Below, one piece after another: positions 12,706 through 13,536 of a stretch of 13,536 nt of DNA; position 1 is the stretch's first letter, and each line of letters starts with the position of its first letter. The DNA is from JBJKRF01 sp046704785 (GTDB lineage: Bacteria; Chloroflexota; Anaerolineae; Anaerolineales; Villigracilaceae). Made by a program: the position numbers and the translations under genes. Under the pieces are notes generated by a model. The model was given only the letters and a program-made list of their open reading frames with translations. It did not search any database and was not told where the DNA came from. Location of the stretch: NCBI GenBank assembly GCA_046704785.1, contig JBJKRF010000077.1, forward strand, positions 1 to 13,536. Direction: 5' to 3'.

Positions 12706-13374
12706 TTAACCATCCTTGATGGTGTTCAGTTCTCTGATCTCACCCGTTACGATGAAGATCGTCCGCTCACAGATATTGGTCACGCGGTCGGCCAGGCGCT
12801 CCAGATTGTGGGCGGCCCATAGCAGCCAATTGGCGCGTTCGATGTTGCGCGGGTCGGCCATGATATACGTGATCAACTCGCGATACACCTGGTTGTACAG
12901 GTTATCCACCACATCGTCCTCTGCCGGGATGAGGCGGGCTGCATTCGCATCTTCGTTAACGAAGGCCGTCAGCGCGCGATGCAACATGTCGGTGCACTTC
13001 TGCGCCATCCGTGGAATATCGACCAGGGGCTTGAGCAGTTCATCTTCGCCCATGCGGGTATTGATCACCGCAATTCCCTTGGCGTAATCGCCCATGCGTT
13101 CCAGCTCGCTGATGACCTCGAAAATCGAAGCCAACACGCGCAGGTCACGCGCCATGGGTTGTTGCGTGGCAATCAGCACCATCACCCGGTTTTCCAACGC
13201 AAAGCGTTTCTCGTTGATGGTGTTATCCACCTCGATGATGCGCCGCGACCACTCAATATCGCGCTTTTTCATGGCTTCAACAGCATCCAAGACATTCTGT
13301 TCGACCATGCTGCCCAGCAAAAGGATTTCATCCTTTAATTCTTGAATCTCAGTGTCGAAATTTTTCCGGAGCAT
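12706..13374 (-). CDS. phoU: Phosphate-signalling protein PhoU
   Basis: Cytosolic regulator that damps PhoR/PhoB-type phosphate signalling and the Pst transporter. It has 222 residues and two tandem three-helix bundles, each with the family's metal-binding helix: SELERMGDYAKGIA in the first (about 88-101) and AHNLERLADRVTNICER in the second (about 188-204). Q-P-M-ARDLRVL in the first bundle is also typical. I start at ATG 13372-13374 because GGAGGAGA lies six bases before it; an ATG five codons upstream (13387-13389) contains that very ribosome site and has none of its own. No pst or phoR gene is visible in the window. It probably ends a pst/pho cluster beyond the right edge. No clear promoter is seen in 13390-13536. 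Confidence 0.93.
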   Translation of the reverse strand: MLRKNFDTEIQELKDEILLLGSMVEQNVLDAVEAMKKRDIEWSRRIIEVDNTINEKRFALENRVMVLIATQQPMARDLRVLASIFEVISELERMGDYAKGIAVINTRMGEDELLKPLVDIPRMAQKCTDMLHRALTAFVNEDANAARLIPAEDDVVDNLYNQVYRELITYIMADPRNIERANWLLWAAHNLERLADRVTNICERTIFIVTGEIRELNTIKDG

Positions 13375-13536
13375 ATGGGTCTCCTCCATAATTAATCTAA
13401 CTCCATTCCAACTTTAGTTTCCGCTAAGTCATATTTGACAGAATCACAAACTTGTGTATAAGGCATTTTTCGCACTTTTGTTGTTCATTCTGCCTTTGAA
13501 GAAAACAAAAATCTGCACGAAAAGTTCTAAATAGTT

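Noticed and set aside
13426..13442. Possible Pho box or operator (GTCA-TATT-TGAC) upstream of phoU
   Set aside because: A single short inverted repeat only. There are no direct CTGTCAT-like repeats at the required spacing and no clear promoter beside it.
1..13536. CRISPR arrays, tRNA/rRNA genes, transposases, toxin-antitoxin or defence genes
   Set aside because: None found on either strand by reading the sequence; coding space is filled by NAD, histidine and phosphate-regulation genes.

Overview
The window is a compact, GC-rich bacterial region. It carries the three-gene de novo NAD pathway (nadC-nadA-nadB, + strand) and, convergent to it, a long histidine biosynthesis operon (- strand) with phoU behind it. 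Codon use, the gene orders nadCAB and hisGDCB-x-HAFI-y-E, and short palindromic repeats of the CCACAGAGA type suggest a Chloroflexota (Anaerolineae-like) genome. That placement is inference; no rRNA or marker gene is present to fix it.

Layout. 17-301 (-): a frameshifted remnant of a sortase C-terminus that keeps the TLTLLTC catalytic motif. 270-366 (+): a near-consensus sigma-70 promoter lying inside that remnant, followed by two copies of a GTGTM-N5-TACAC inverted repeat, then nadC (TTG start), nadA and nadB. 3964-3996: a strong hairpin that terminates the opposing small gene at 4005-4259, whose product resembles the C-terminal domain of ribosomal protein L7/L12. 4451-4488: a hairpin with a U-tract on the + strand. 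From 12434 down to 4507 (-): hisG, hisD, hisC, hisB, a DinB-like gene, hisH, hisA, hisF, hisI, an AT-rich membrane-protein gene, and hisE. Most junctions are ATGA overlaps or gaps of under 30 bases. Two exceptions are the palindromic repeat between hisC and hisB and the low-GC stretch between hisI and hisE. 12706-13374 (-): phoU.

The most interesting item is in the 271 bases between phoU and hisG. A TTGACA-N17-TAGAAT promoter is followed within 10 bases by a 17-codon ORF, MKLTCALHHHHLIFPPA, with four consecutive His codons. Next come RNA segments that can form mutually exclusive 1:2, 2:3 and 3:4 pairings, and the last of these is an intrinsic terminator 57 bases before hisG. This is a complete his-operon transcription attenuator of the hisL type, apparently with a leaderless or nearly leaderless leader peptide.

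How the genes work together. NadB oxidises aspartate to iminoaspartate, NadA condenses that with DHAP to quinolinate, and NadC makes nicotinate mononucleotide from quinolinate and PRPP. HisG starts the histidine route from ATP and PRPP. HisE, HisI, HisA, HisH/HisF, HisB, HisC and HisD then carry out every later step except dephosphorylation of histidinol phosphate, for which no recognisable enzyme is present here.
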